Of a stretch of DNA of 8,960 nt, positions 1 to 6,221 are shown piece after piece. The stretch lies in NCBI GenBank assembly GCA_913058165.1, contig CAJXQV010000039.1, positions 1 to 8,960 of the forward strand. The letters are read 5' to 3'. The stretch's first letter is position 1, and each line of letters begins with the position of its first letter. The notes beneath the pieces were generated by a model. That model saw only the letters and a list, made by a program, of their open reading frames with translations, searched no databases and was not told where the DNA came from. The DNA is from an uncultured Chromatiales bacterium. Lineage in GTDB: Bacteria; Pseudomonadota; Gammaproteobacteria; Steroidobacterales; GCA-2729495. The position numbers and the translations under genes were made by a program.

Positions 1-44
1 ATTGCCTCTTGTCTCGTGGGCTCGGAGATGTGTATAAGAGACAG
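1..44 (+). other. Sequencing adapter (Nextera i7 side), not genomic
   Basis: Bases 11-44 are the Nextera read-2 transposase adapter, ending in the 19-base mosaic end AGATGTGTATAAGAGACAG (26-44). Bases 3-10, TGCCTCTT, match the i7 index listed as N711, and bases 1-2 fit the end of the P7 primer. Biological sequence starts at 45. Translation of this stretch gives the familiar artefact peptide [12 protein letters not shown], so any protein that includes it is spurious. The adapter match is seen directly; the index name is from memory. Confidence 0.98.
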
Positions 45-439
45 AAATTATCCTTACCGGCTTCAAGCAAGGCTTCATCAGTGAGCGTGCCGGGTGTAAT
101 GATGCGAACGACTTTGCGTTCGACGGGGCCTTTGCTGGTTTTGGGGTCGCCCACCTGTTCACAAATAGCCACCGACTCACCGGCACGAACAATCTTCACC
201 AGATAGTTATCGACCGCATGGTAAGGAATGCCCGCCATCGGAATCGGCTCACCGCCTGATTTGCCACGCGAGGTGAGCGTAATGTCGATTAAGGCTGAGG
301 CCTTCTCCGCATCCGCATAAAACAACTCATAGAAGTCACCCATACGGTAAAACAACATCATGTCAGGCACTTCGGCTTTTAGGCGAAAGTACTGCTGCAT
401 CATCGGCGTGTGGTTGGTTTGGTTGGTGGCAGTATCCAT
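45..439 (-). CDS. mutS: DNA mismatch repair protein MutS, N-terminal part (truncated by contig end)
   Basis: MutS recognises mismatched bases in newly replicated DNA and starts methyl-directed repair with MutL. Only 131 codons of a protein of roughly 850 residues are present, read from an ATG at 439-437 down to the adapter junction at 45. The fragment covers the mismatch-recognition domain I. It has an HTPMMQQY opening, then MGDFYELF, in which Phe36 and Glu38 fall at the same numbers as the mismatch-contacting Phe-x-Glu of E. coli MutS; this supports the start codon. [26 protein letters not shown] and [15 protein letters not shown] follow, all typical of MutS. Past 45 the frame runs into adapter ([11 protein letters not shown]), which is not part of the protein. 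A weak minus-strand -10 (TATGCT, 476-471) could serve it. It diverges from the copper genes and has no functional link to them. Confidence 0.96.
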
Positions 440-527
440 GCTATTCCGGTTTTATTCTTATTGATTGGCCAGCATAGCGAAAAACTCAAAAGGGGTCGAA
501 CGCGGAAGGCAATTGGACCGATGCTGC

Positions 528-559
528 TTGACTCTCACCTAATGACCAAGGTTTATGAT
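528..559 (+). promoter_or_regulatory. Candidate MerR-type promoter/operator upstream of the copA remnant and copZ1
   Basis: TTGACT (528-533) and TATGAT (554-559) are separated by 20 bases. That is too long for an ordinary sigma70 promoter but is the spacing used by MerR-family activators, which twist the spacer to bring the two elements into register. A partial dyad, ACCT (537-540) and AGGT (549-552), lies in the spacer. Aligned without gaps, 21 of 32 bases match the promoter at 3276-3307 in front of the local MerR gene, with the same spacer length. The stretch AAGGTTTA resembles the right half of CueR-type operators as I remember them. Likely role, by inference: metal-induced transcription of copZ1 and the genes after it. 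Confidence 0.5.
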
Positions 560-728
560 AAACACTCTATAACGGATAGCGTTTCTAAAATAAGCGAGCA
601 ATAGGTAGGGCCAACCTGAATGAGGGCGAGCGCGTCCACGCATTCATACCTGGATTGCCCGTAGGGCCTATGTGATCCGTATACAGAAGGCCTTGAGCCC
701 AGATAAAGGCAAAGATACGGTTGTTCGC
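560..728 (+). other. Stretch without a recognisable gene between the promoter and the copA remnant
   Basis: No gene is recognised here. The frame that joins the copA tail is open from 624 (a TGA precedes at 621-623) to the TAA at 804-806, but residues before about 729 show no convincing copper-ATPase similarity. A short ALSP stretch near 690-701 could correspond to the LLSP of intact CopA; this is too little to claim. The stretch is best read as the scar between the original promoter and the surviving 3' end of a deleted copA, or as foreign sequence inserted there. Confidence 0.4.
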
Positions 729-806
729 GCAGCAATGGCGTTAAGTAGCGTCAGCGTTGTGACCAATTTATTATTGCTAAGGCGCAGAAAGCCTGAGCGT
801 GCGTAA
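729..806 (+). pseudogene. C-terminal remnant of a second copper-exporting P1B ATPase
   Basis: Twenty-five codons plus TAA encode AAMALSSVSVVTNLLLL followed by RRRKPERA. This matches the extreme C-terminus of the intact CopA in this window (AAMAFSSVSVVTNSLLL, then RHWKP). It includes the Met-x-x-Ser-Ser motif of transmembrane helix 8 that marks Cu+ (P1B-1) pumps. No ATP-binding, phosphorylation or Cys-Pro-Cys segment lies upstream, so it cannot be a working pump. Codons differ from the intact copy at many synonymous positions while the amino acids are kept, so the two copies separated long ago and this one was selected before it was deleted. A copZ gene follows 35 bases later, as it does after the intact copA. 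Confidence 0.85.
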
Positions 807-841
807 CGAATTTTCAAACCCATTTTATCGAGGATTTACCC

Positions 842-1051
842 ATGGCCAATATCCAACTCAATGTAGAAGGCATCACCTGCGGCGGCTGCGAGAAAAGTAT
901 TCGCAAAGCATTGCTGGCAAAAGACGGTGTTAGCGACGCCAGCGCCAGCCACGAAACCGGCATTGTCAAAATTGACTATGACGAAGCAAAAATCCAACAG
1001 GATGCGATTAAGCAGGCAATTGAAGATGCTGGCTTCGACGTGGCCGCCTAA
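842..1051 (+). CDS. Copper chaperone CopZ-like HMA-domain protein, copy 1
   Basis: This 69-residue cytoplasmic protein is a single heavy-metal-associated (HMA, ferredoxin-like) domain that would bind Cu+ between two cysteines and hand it to a partner such as CopA. The binding motif is Gly10-Ile-Thr-Cys13-Gly-Gly-Cys16, with Ile where most HMA domains have Met. The C-terminal IEDAGFDV is the usual last strand. AGGA at 831-834 sits 7 bases before the ATG. It is 39/69 identical to the second copy at 6250-6459, sharing TCGGC, SHETG and IEDAGFDV. It follows the copA remnant rather than a pump and is probably transcribed with the propeller gene 22 bases downstream. The HMA call is certain; copper rather than another soft metal is inferred from the neighbouring Cu+ pump. 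Confidence 0.92.
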   Translation: MANIQLNVEGITCGGCEKSIRKALLAKDGVSDASASHETGIVKIDYDEAKIQQDAIKQAIEDAGFDVAA

Positions 1052-1073
1052 ATAAATCCATCGGGAGATTGTG

Positions 1074-2021
1074 ATGCAACTTACTTCAACAATGAAGCCG
1101 TTTGAAATTGGCGACATATTTCTTGGCTGCACCTACGTTAATAACCCTGACGATGATCATATGGGTGACGGCAGGATTATGCAGTTCGATAAGGATTGGC
1201 GGCCTAAGGGTACTTTATACACTGAAGGGACTCGCTATTTTGTAGTCGGCTGCAAAATCGGTCCAGACGGCACGTTGTGGGGATTTGATTGTCACGATCA
1301 CATTGCTGTTCAGGTGAGCCCTGATGGCAAACAGACGGGGTCTTGGGACTCGGGTCGTTCATTTGGCAGTATCAACTGGCATGATGACGGCAACTTGCTG
1401 TTGGGCGAATACTTTATAGGCACCGAAATTTGGAAAGGCACGAGCGCTAAACTGCTCGATAATGGCATGCTCGGCGACGGCAATATCTATAAATACACGC
1501 CCGACCTTAAACTGGTTGAAGTTTACGATGTTGAGACAGCTGTCGAACCCACTATGTTCAAGGGCGTTACACATTCGACCCTCCATCCATCAGGCGATTT
1601 TATAACCTACACGACTGAAACTGCTCGTAGACTGATGCGTTATGACTTGCGCAACAATCAACAAATGGACGATCTCGATGGCTACCCCGATGCTGATCCT
1701 TTAGACCGGTCTGACAAGCGCTGGTTTATAGCACCCAGTTATTTGGCCGATGGACGACTGATGTGCACAGTGGCTGATGGCCTGCGTATCTACGCTGAAG
1801 ACGGCAAGACCATCAAGGACATCCCATTACCCGGGTATGGCTGGGCACAGGTCACGCCTGATGTGGATCAACGATACGCATTGGCAGCGAACGTATGGAC
1901 CGGAGTGGCGGCACGTATAGACCTGGATAAAGGCGTAATTACTGAGTCCATTGATGTTGGCTTTACCGCACCTAATCGCTCGTTGGCTGGAATTGCAGTC
2001 TACACGGGTCAGGGGGCGTAA
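1074..2021 (+). CDS. Uncharacterised cytoplasmic beta-propeller-like protein
   Basis: This 315-residue protein has no signal peptide or membrane segment. Short beta-rich repeats with turn signatures such as GPDGTLWGF, SPDGKQTGSW, HDDGNLLLGEYF, HPSGDFITYT, LADGRLMCTV and AEDGKTIKDI recur about every 40-50 residues, as in NHL, SMP-30 and YncE-like propellers. I cannot assign it to a named family or give a function. It has few cysteines; Cys-His-Asp-His in the FDCHDH segment is a possible metal site, but that is only a guess. A GTG at 1071 and an ATG at 1074 are both possible starts. GGGAG at 1063-1067 is 6 bases from the ATG and only 3 from the GTG, so the ATG is preferred. The stop is followed after 2 bases by the GST-like gene, suggesting translational coupling, and copZ1 ends 22 bases upstream, so copper-linked expression is likely. 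Confidence 0.7.
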   Translation: MQLTSTMKPFEIGDIFLGCTYVNNPDDDHMGDGRIMQFDKDWRPKGTLYTEGTRYFVVGCKIGPDGTLWGFDCHDHIAVQVSPDGKQTGSWDSGRSFGSINWHDDGNLLLGEYFIGTEIWKGTSAKLLDNGMLGDGNIYKYTPDLKLVEVYDVETAVEPTMFKGVTHSTLHPSGDFITYTTETARRLMRYDLRNNQQMDDLDGYPDADPLDRSDKRWFIAPSYLADGRLMCTVADGLRIYAEDGKTIKDIPLPGYGWAQVTPDVDQRYALAANVWTGVAARIDLDKGVITESIDVGFTAPNRSLAGIAVYTGQGA

Positions 2022-2023
2022 CT

Positions 2024-2602
2024 GTGAAACTTTATTCCTTTTCGCCGACGCCGAATAACCGCAAAGTAGAGGCCTTTATTAAGCATTTTGATCTGCCCGT
2101 TGAGATTCATACAATGGGCTTCCGAGATCAGGAAAATAAAACCGACGAATACCTGCAGATGAACCCGATGGGCAAGGCGCCGGTGCTTCAGGATGGTGAT
2201 TTTTCCCTATGGGAATCCAATGCCATCCTGACTTATCTGGCAACATTGCACCCGGAAACCGGCATGTTGCCGGCCGATGCACGGGGCCGGGCTGACTGTG
2301 ATCGCTGGCTTTACTGGCAAGCCTTTCACTTGCTCAGCATTATCATTTCCCTCAGTGATAAAAAGAAGAGCTTGCAGAAAGATATTGATTTGAATTTCGG
2401 CGTACTTGACGCGCAGTTGGAAGGGCGTGATTTTATTCGCGGCGACCTGTCCATCGTCGACTTCGCCATTGCACCCTACTTGTTGGCTAGCCGCGCTCTG
2501 GTGATCGACCAGACTCCATTCCCTAATGTTCAGAACTGGTTGGCGCGCTGCAACGAGCTTAAGGGCATGGTCGAGACAGTGTATAAACCGCCTGGCACCT
2601 AG
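2024..2602 (+). CDS. Glutathione S-transferase family protein
   Basis: This 192-residue soluble protein has the two-domain GST layout. The N-terminal thioredoxin-like domain (about 1-75) has an SPTPNNRKV active-site loop, the cis-proline in KAPVL (Pro53) and the glutathione-contacting Glu64-Ser65 in WESNAILTYLA. The helical C-terminal domain carries the N-capping box Ser143-Ile-Val-Asp146. GSTs conjugate or reduce substrates with glutathione; the substrate here is unknown. In a copper locus a link to glutathione-buffered Cu+ or oxidative stress is plausible, but that is inference. The start is GTG, with AGGGGG at 2011-2016 placed 7 bases upstream, and only 2 bases separate it from the previous stop. 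Slightly short for the family (about 200-220 residues) but complete at both ends. Confidence 0.88.
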   Translation: MKLYSFSPTPNNRKVEAFIKHFDLPVEIHTMGFRDQENKTDEYLQMNPMGKAPVLQDGDFSLWESNAILTYLATLHPETGMLPADARGRADCDRWLYWQAFHLLSIIISLSDKKKSLQKDIDLNFGVLDAQLEGRDFIRGDLSIVDFAIAPYLLASRALVIDQTPFPNVQNWLARCNELKGMVETVYKPPGT

Positions 2603-2664
2603 CGTTATAAGGCGGGTTAGTTCCGCAGTTTCGCAAAATAATATTCGTAAACTTATGATGAGCA

Positions 2665-3231
2665 ATGATGAATCAGACCCAGACTTTAACTATGCCGAAA
2701 AGTAAAACCTTGCTGAAAGTAGCAATCTATTTGGCGCTCATGGGAATCATGGCACTGCCGTTGTTCGGCTTTCGGGTACCCAAGCTACTGCCTTCTATAT
2801 GGTTACTGCTGATCCATGAGTTTGCAGGAATCATCTTTGTCGGCCACACCGTATTCAGCAATATCTGGTCGATGCGTGTTCGTCAGACGCAACCGGCGCA
2901 GACCGGCGTTTGGGCACGGGCTTTTATCCGTAAACTGGCATTTAGAATTACCTTACCCACCACTATCATCACGCCACTGGCAGGGTTAATGTTAATTGAG
3001 GACTGGGGTGGCTTAATGGCTACGGGCTGGGCCTATGATGCCTACCTGTGTTTCTGGCTTATGGCAGGCATTAGCCTGTGGCCTGACCTGATCCGACTCT
3101 TTATCGATGAACACGCTGAATCAGCAACCCACGGGATGAGGGGCGGTCTTATTCGCAGCATGATCGCGTTGGCACTGACGATTTACATCGTCGTGGTGAT
3201 GGTGACCAAGCAAGCATGGATTAGTGGGTAA
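2665..3231 (+). CDS. Small integral membrane protein, DUF2269/CopD-like
   Basis: The 188-residue protein has about four hydrophobic helices, near residues 18-36, 44-62, 95-112 and 165-183, with another hydrophobic stretch around 125-140. The second helix carries His51 and His61 in HEFAGIIFVGHTVF, the kind of spaced intramembrane histidines seen in DUF2269 and CopD-like or haem-binding membrane proteins. No function can be assigned from sequence; a redox or copper role is suggested only by the neighbours. No good ribosome-binding site precedes the ATG pair at 2665/2668. A TATGAT lies at 2654-2659, so a nearly leaderless transcript is one possibility and read-through from the GST-like gene 62 bases upstream is another. 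ATG 2692 is an alternative start that would drop nine residues. Confidence 0.7.
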   Translation: MMNQTQTLTMPKSKTLLKVAIYLALMGIMALPLFGFRVPKLLPSIWLLLIHEFAGIIFVGHTVFSNIWSMRVRQTQPAQTGVWARAFIRKLAFRITLPTTIITPLAGLMLIEDWGGLMATGWAYDAYLCFWLMAGISLWPDLIRLFIDEHAESATHGMRGGLIRSMIALALTIYIVVVMVTKQAWISG

Positions 3232-3257
3232 ATCGCAGCGCAAGCTCTGTTGTTCTC

Positions 3258-3289
3258 ATCATACACCCTAGAGTCTTTACTCTAGTCTA
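3258..3289 (-). promoter_or_regulatory. Mirror-image MerR-type promoter on the opposite strand
   Basis: Because of the inverted repeat, the minus strand also carries TAGACT (3289-3284) and TATGAT (3263-3258) with a 20-base spacer, overlapping the forward promoter. It would fire antisense into the membrane-protein gene, where no minus-strand gene is seen. It may be a functional antisense promoter, a second regulator-binding site, or only a by-product of the palindrome. Confidence 0.35.
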
Positions 3290-3307
3290 GACTCTAGGGT
3301 GTATGAT
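3276..3307 (+). promoter_or_regulatory. MerR-type promoter/operator driving merR-copA-copZ2
   Basis: TTTACT (3276-3281) and TATGAT (3302-3307) are 20 bases apart. The imperfect dyad ACTCTAG (3279-3285) / CTAGGGT (3294-3300) fills the spacer. From memory, its position and the ACTCT...AGGGTGTAT pattern match promoters controlled by ZntR/PbrR-type MerR proteins. Transcription would begin near 3313-3315. No other promoter is visible in the 30 bases between merR and copA, so this site probably controls the whole merR-copA-copZ2 operon and is autoregulated. Confidence 0.75.
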
Positions 3308-3314
3308 GAGTGCT

Positions 3315-3749
3315 ATGAATGCTCAAATTCAACCTATTCTTAAGATCGGTGCGGTCGCTAAGGCGGCCGGCGTCAGTATCGATACCGTGCGGTTCTACGA
3401 AGGTCGCGGCTTGTTGCCCAGTCCGCAGCGGAGTGCTTCGGGCTATCGGCTTTATGATCAATCCACTATTGAGCGGCTTAATTTTATTGGCCGTGCAAAG
3501 GGCCTTGGTTTTACCCTGAACGAAATTGTGCTGCTGCTGGATTTGCAGGATAAGGGGGGTCGTAAGGCCGAAGTAAAGTCGATTACCGGCGCAAAGCTGG
3601 AACAGATCGATAGCAAGATTGAAGACCTGCAGCGGATGCGCAGCGTGCTTGGCAAACTTAATAGTGATTGTTCGGGTTCCGGCAGTGTGACCGGTTGCCC
3701 GATTATAGAGGCGTTAGTGGATGGAGATCGTGATGATTGTTGTAAATAG
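3315..3749 (+). CDS. MerR-family heavy-metal-responsive regulator (CueR-like)
   Basis: This MerR-family activator would bind the spacer of its target promoter and switch it on when metal binds. It has an N-terminal winged helix-turn-helix (ILKIGAVAKAAGVSIDTVRFYE), wing GYRLYD, a dimerisation coiled coil (KLEQIDSKIEDLQRMRSVL) and a C-terminal metal loop Cys-x8-Cys-Pro-Ile-Ile-Glu-Ala-Leu, followed by a terminal Cys-Cys-Lys. There is no cysteine at the start of the dimerisation helix (KAEVK there), the position that marks Zn/Pb/Hg sensors. That favours a Cu+/Ag+ sensor, consistent with the pump gene 30 bases downstream. ATGs at 3303 and 3306 are in frame but overlap the -10 element TATGAT (3302-3307), so a message from that promoter can only use ATG 3315 and would be nearly leaderless. 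This start gives 144 residues. Confidence 0.88.
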   Translation: MNAQIQPILKIGAVAKAAGVSIDTVRFYEGRGLLPSPQRSASGYRLYDQSTIERLNFIGRAKGLGFTLNEIVLLLDLQDKGGRKAEVKSITGAKLEQIDSKIEDLQRMRSVLGKLNSDCSGSGSVTGCPIIEALVDGDRDDCCK

Positions 3750-3779
3750 TCAGTTGGCTGCCAGCTTAATGGGTTCGCA

Positions 3780-6221
3780 ATGAGCACTATCGTTAAAGAT
3801 TTAAATGCCGCGCATGTGCTTATTCCTGTTACTGGTATGACCTGCAGTGCCTGTTCTGCACGTATTCAAAAAGCGTTACTCAAGGTGCCGGGTATTGAAT
3901 CGGCCTCGGTTAACTTTGCCACTGAACAGGCCGACATTCATTTTGATACAGATGCCATCGGTGTTGCGGCTGTAGCCGGTGTGATCACCCGGGCCGGCTT
4001 CGGTGTTGGTGAAGCCCGTTATTCCTTTTCAGTAGGCGGCATGACCTGCAGTGCTTGTGCCGGGCGCATCGAAAAAGCTTTAAATCGCTTGCCCGGAGTG
4101 CTCGAGGCTACTGTGAACCTGGCATTGGAGCGCGCCGATGTTCGCGCTGTGTACGGGCTGGTGAATGACTCTGCGTTGATACAGGCAGTTGAAAAAGCCG
4201 GGTACACCGCCACCTTTGCTGCCACTGATGTCGATGCTGAGACAGAACAGCGTGAGTTGACGAACAAACTATTGCGGCGTGAACTTTACACATTATGTAT
4301 TTCAGCATTGCTGACCTTCCCGCTGGTGTTGCAGATGGCCGCAATGTTCTCCGGCGTCATGTTGCATCTGCCACCGTGGGTGGAGTTAGCGCTTGCAACA
4401 CCGGTGCAGTTTTTGATTGGCGCGCGGTTTTATCGTGCGGCTTGGAACGCGGTGCGAGCCGGTTCAGGCAACATGGATGTGTTGGTGGTGATGGGCACGA
4501 GTACTGCGTATTTCTACAGCCTCTATTTGCTCATTGCACTGGGTTCGGCTGCCGCTGGTCAGCTGTACTTTGAAGCATCTGCCGTGATCATTACTCTGGT
4601 GTTGCTCGGTAAGTATATGGAGGCACGCGCTAAGCGCGGCACAACAGCGGCCATTCGTGCGCTAATGGATTTACGTCCCAAAACAGCTCGGGTTTTACGT
4701 GATGGCATTGAGATTGAATTGCCTGTGGCGCAAATCCAGATCGATGATGTGGTGGTAGTGCGCCCGGGCGAGAGTATTCCGGTTGACGGTGTGCTGGTGG
4801 AAGGCAGCAGTGATGTGGACGAGTCGCTAATTACTGGCGAAAGTATTCCTGTTGAGAAACAGCCGGGCGACAAGCTCACCGGCGGCGCTATCAATGGCAC
4901 TGGCATGATGAACATTAAAGCCACGGCTGTAGGCGATGACACCACGCTCGCAAGGATTATCCGTTTAGTCGAGAACGCTCAAGCGGGCAAAGCGCCTATT
5001 CAGCGCCTTGTTGATCGCATTAGTGAGTTTTTTGTGCCGACGGTTCTGGTTATTGCGGCGCTGACCTTTGCCGGCTGGTATTTCATCGGTGGCGAAACCG
5101 GTCAGGCCTTAATTGCGGCAGTCTCTGTACTGGTTATAGCCTGCCCCTGTGCGTTGGGTTTGGCGACACCCACCGCAATAATGACCGGCACTGGTGCTGC
5201 CGCTCGCGCGGGCATTCTGATTAAAGATGTTGAGGCATTGGAGCATGCGCACTCAATTAGTGCCGTGGTGTTTGATAAGACCGGTACATTAACCAGCGGG
5301 CATCCTGCAGTAGTTGGAATGCATGCTGCTAATGGCGACGAAACTGGGTTGCTGACTCTGGTGGCATCGCTGCAACAGGGCAGTGAGCATCCTCTGGCCC
5401 GAGCGGTTTTAGCTCGCGCCAAAGAAGCGGCAGTAGAGTTGTCTGCAGTGACTGAATTCAAATCCCACACCGGCCATGGTATTGAGGGTGTTGTTGCTGA
5501 TGCCTCTGTCATTACCGGCAATGAACAATTTATGCGCGATAACGGCGTCGATACAGGGCTGGAAGCGGCACGAGCTGCAGAGTGGGAACGCGAGGGCAAA
5601 ACTGTAACCTGGGTTGCCTGCGATGGCGTCTTGCAGGGTCTCCTGGCTATCGCTGATCCCTTGCGCCCGGAGTCGGCTGCGGCAGTGGCCAGCTTACAGG
5701 CTATGGGTATCCGGACCTTGTTGTTATCAGGTGATTCGGTGCTCGCTGTTGCCGAAATAGGTCGCCAGCTGGGCATCGATGAAGCCATTGGCTCGGTGAA
5801 GCCGGCCGAAAAGTCGGCCAGAGTTGAGAGCTTACGCAGTGAGGGTTATGTTGTTGGCATGGTAGGAGACGGTATTAATGATGCGCCGGCTTTAGCCTTG
5901 GCCGATGTTGGTATCGCGATGGGCTCCGGTACTGACGTTGCGATGGAAACAGCCGGCATTACGCTGATGAGATCCAATCCGTCCTTGGTTCCGGCGGCTA
6001 TCTCGGCGAGTCGGGCCACCTGGAGCAAGATCAAACAGAATTTATTCTGGGCATTTGCATACAACTTGGTAGGTATTCCGTTTGCCGCCGCCGGTTTGCT
6101 TAGCCCTACTATCGCCGGTGCGGCGATGGCATTTAGCAGTGTCAGTGTTGTTACAAACTCCTTGCTGTTGCGCCACTGGAAGCCGGCAGTACCGCGTTCT
6201 AGCGCAGATTCGCAAAGATAA
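3780..6221 (+). CDS. copA: Cu+-exporting P-type ATPase CopA (P1B-1)
   Basis: This 813-residue inner-membrane pump hydrolyses ATP to move Cu+ (or Ag+) out of the cytoplasm. It has two N-terminal HMA domains with GMTCSAC motifs (Cys22/Cys25 and Cys90/Cys93), about eight membrane helices, and the actuator TGES (352-355). The transport-site Cys455-Pro-Cys457 is followed by the phosphorylated Asp499 in DKTGTLT. The nucleotide-domain Ser-Glu-His537-Pro and the hinge GDGINDAP (696-703) are also present. AFAYNLVG and MAFSSVSVV supply the Asn/Tyr and Met-x-x-Ser-Ser residues of helices 7 and 8 that define Cu+ specificity. All catalytic motifs are intact and the length is normal for a two-HMA CopA. The ribosome-binding site before the ATG is weak. 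It lies 30 bases after merR and 28 before copZ2, an operon in one direction. Confidence 0.97.
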   Translation: MSTIVKDLNAAHVLIPVTGMTCSACSARIQKALLKVPGIESASVNFATEQADIHFDTDAIGVAAVAGVITRAGFGVGEARYSFSVGGMTCSACAGRIEKALNRLPGVLEATVNLALERADVRAVYGLVNDSALIQAVEKAGYTATFAATDVDAETEQRELTNKLLRRELYTLCISALLTFPLVLQMAAMFSGVMLHLPPWVELALATPVQFLIGARFYRAAWNAVRAGSGNMDVLVVMGTSTAYFYSLYLLIALGSAAAGQLYFEASAVIITLVLLGKYMEARAKRGTTAAIRALMDLRPKTARVLRDGIEIELPVAQIQIDDVVVVRPGESIPVDGVLVEGSSDVDESLITGESIPVEKQPGDKLTGGAINGTGMMNIKATAVGDDTTLARIIRLVENAQAGKAPIQRLVDRISEFFVPTVLVIAALTFAGWYFIGGETGQALIAAVSVLVIACPCALGLATPTAIMTGTGAAARAGILIKDVEALEHAHSISAVVFDKTGTLTSGHPAVVGMHAANGDETGLLTLVASLQQGSEHPLARAVLARAKEAAVELSAVTEFKSHTGHGIEGVVADASVITGNEQFMRDNGVDTGLEAARAAEWEREGKTVTWVACDGVLQGLLAIADPLRPESAAAVASLQAMGIRTLLLSGDSVLAVAEIGRQLGIDEAIGSVKPAEKSARVESLRSEGYVVGMVGDGINDAPALALADVGIAMGSGTDVAMETAGITLMRSNPSLVPAAISASRATWSKIKQNLFWAFAYNLVGIPFAAAGLLSPTIAGAAMAFSSVSVVTNSLLLRHWKPAVPRSSADSQR

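Larger units (their letters stand above)
3256..3309. repeat. Perfect 20-base inverted repeat over the merR control region
   Basis: The left arm (3256-3275) and right arm (3290-3309, gactctagggtgtatgatga) are exact reverse complements around a 14-base centre (3276-3289). A nested 7-base hairpin, CTAGAGT (3268-3274) with ACTCTAG (3279-3285), and a small palindrome, AGTCTAGACT (3284-3293), share the same sequence, so alternative pairings exist. Each arm includes a TATGAT element. No T-run follows, so it does not look like an ordinary terminator of the membrane-protein gene that ends at 3231. Only 14 bases lie inside and no target duplication is visible, so an insertion element is unlikely. Confidence 0.9.

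Noticed and set aside
9..206. Apparent 65-residue protein on the plus strand
   Set aside because: It starts inside the adapter and is antisense to mutS.
2588..2615. CCGCCT/AGGCGG inverted repeat after the GST-like gene as a terminator
   Set aside because: The loop is 16 bases and no T-run follows.
2207..2665. 152-codon minus-strand open frame over the GST-like gene
   Set aside because: It is antisense to a clear GST fold; no motif supports it.
3256..3309. Inverted repeat as ends of a mobile element
   Set aside because: Only 14 bases lie between the arms, with no transposase and no target duplication.
5102..5788. Long 228-codon minus-strand open frame within copA
   Set aside because: It is a shadow of the copA reading frame, Ser/Ala/Thr-rich with no recognisable domain and no ribosome-binding context.
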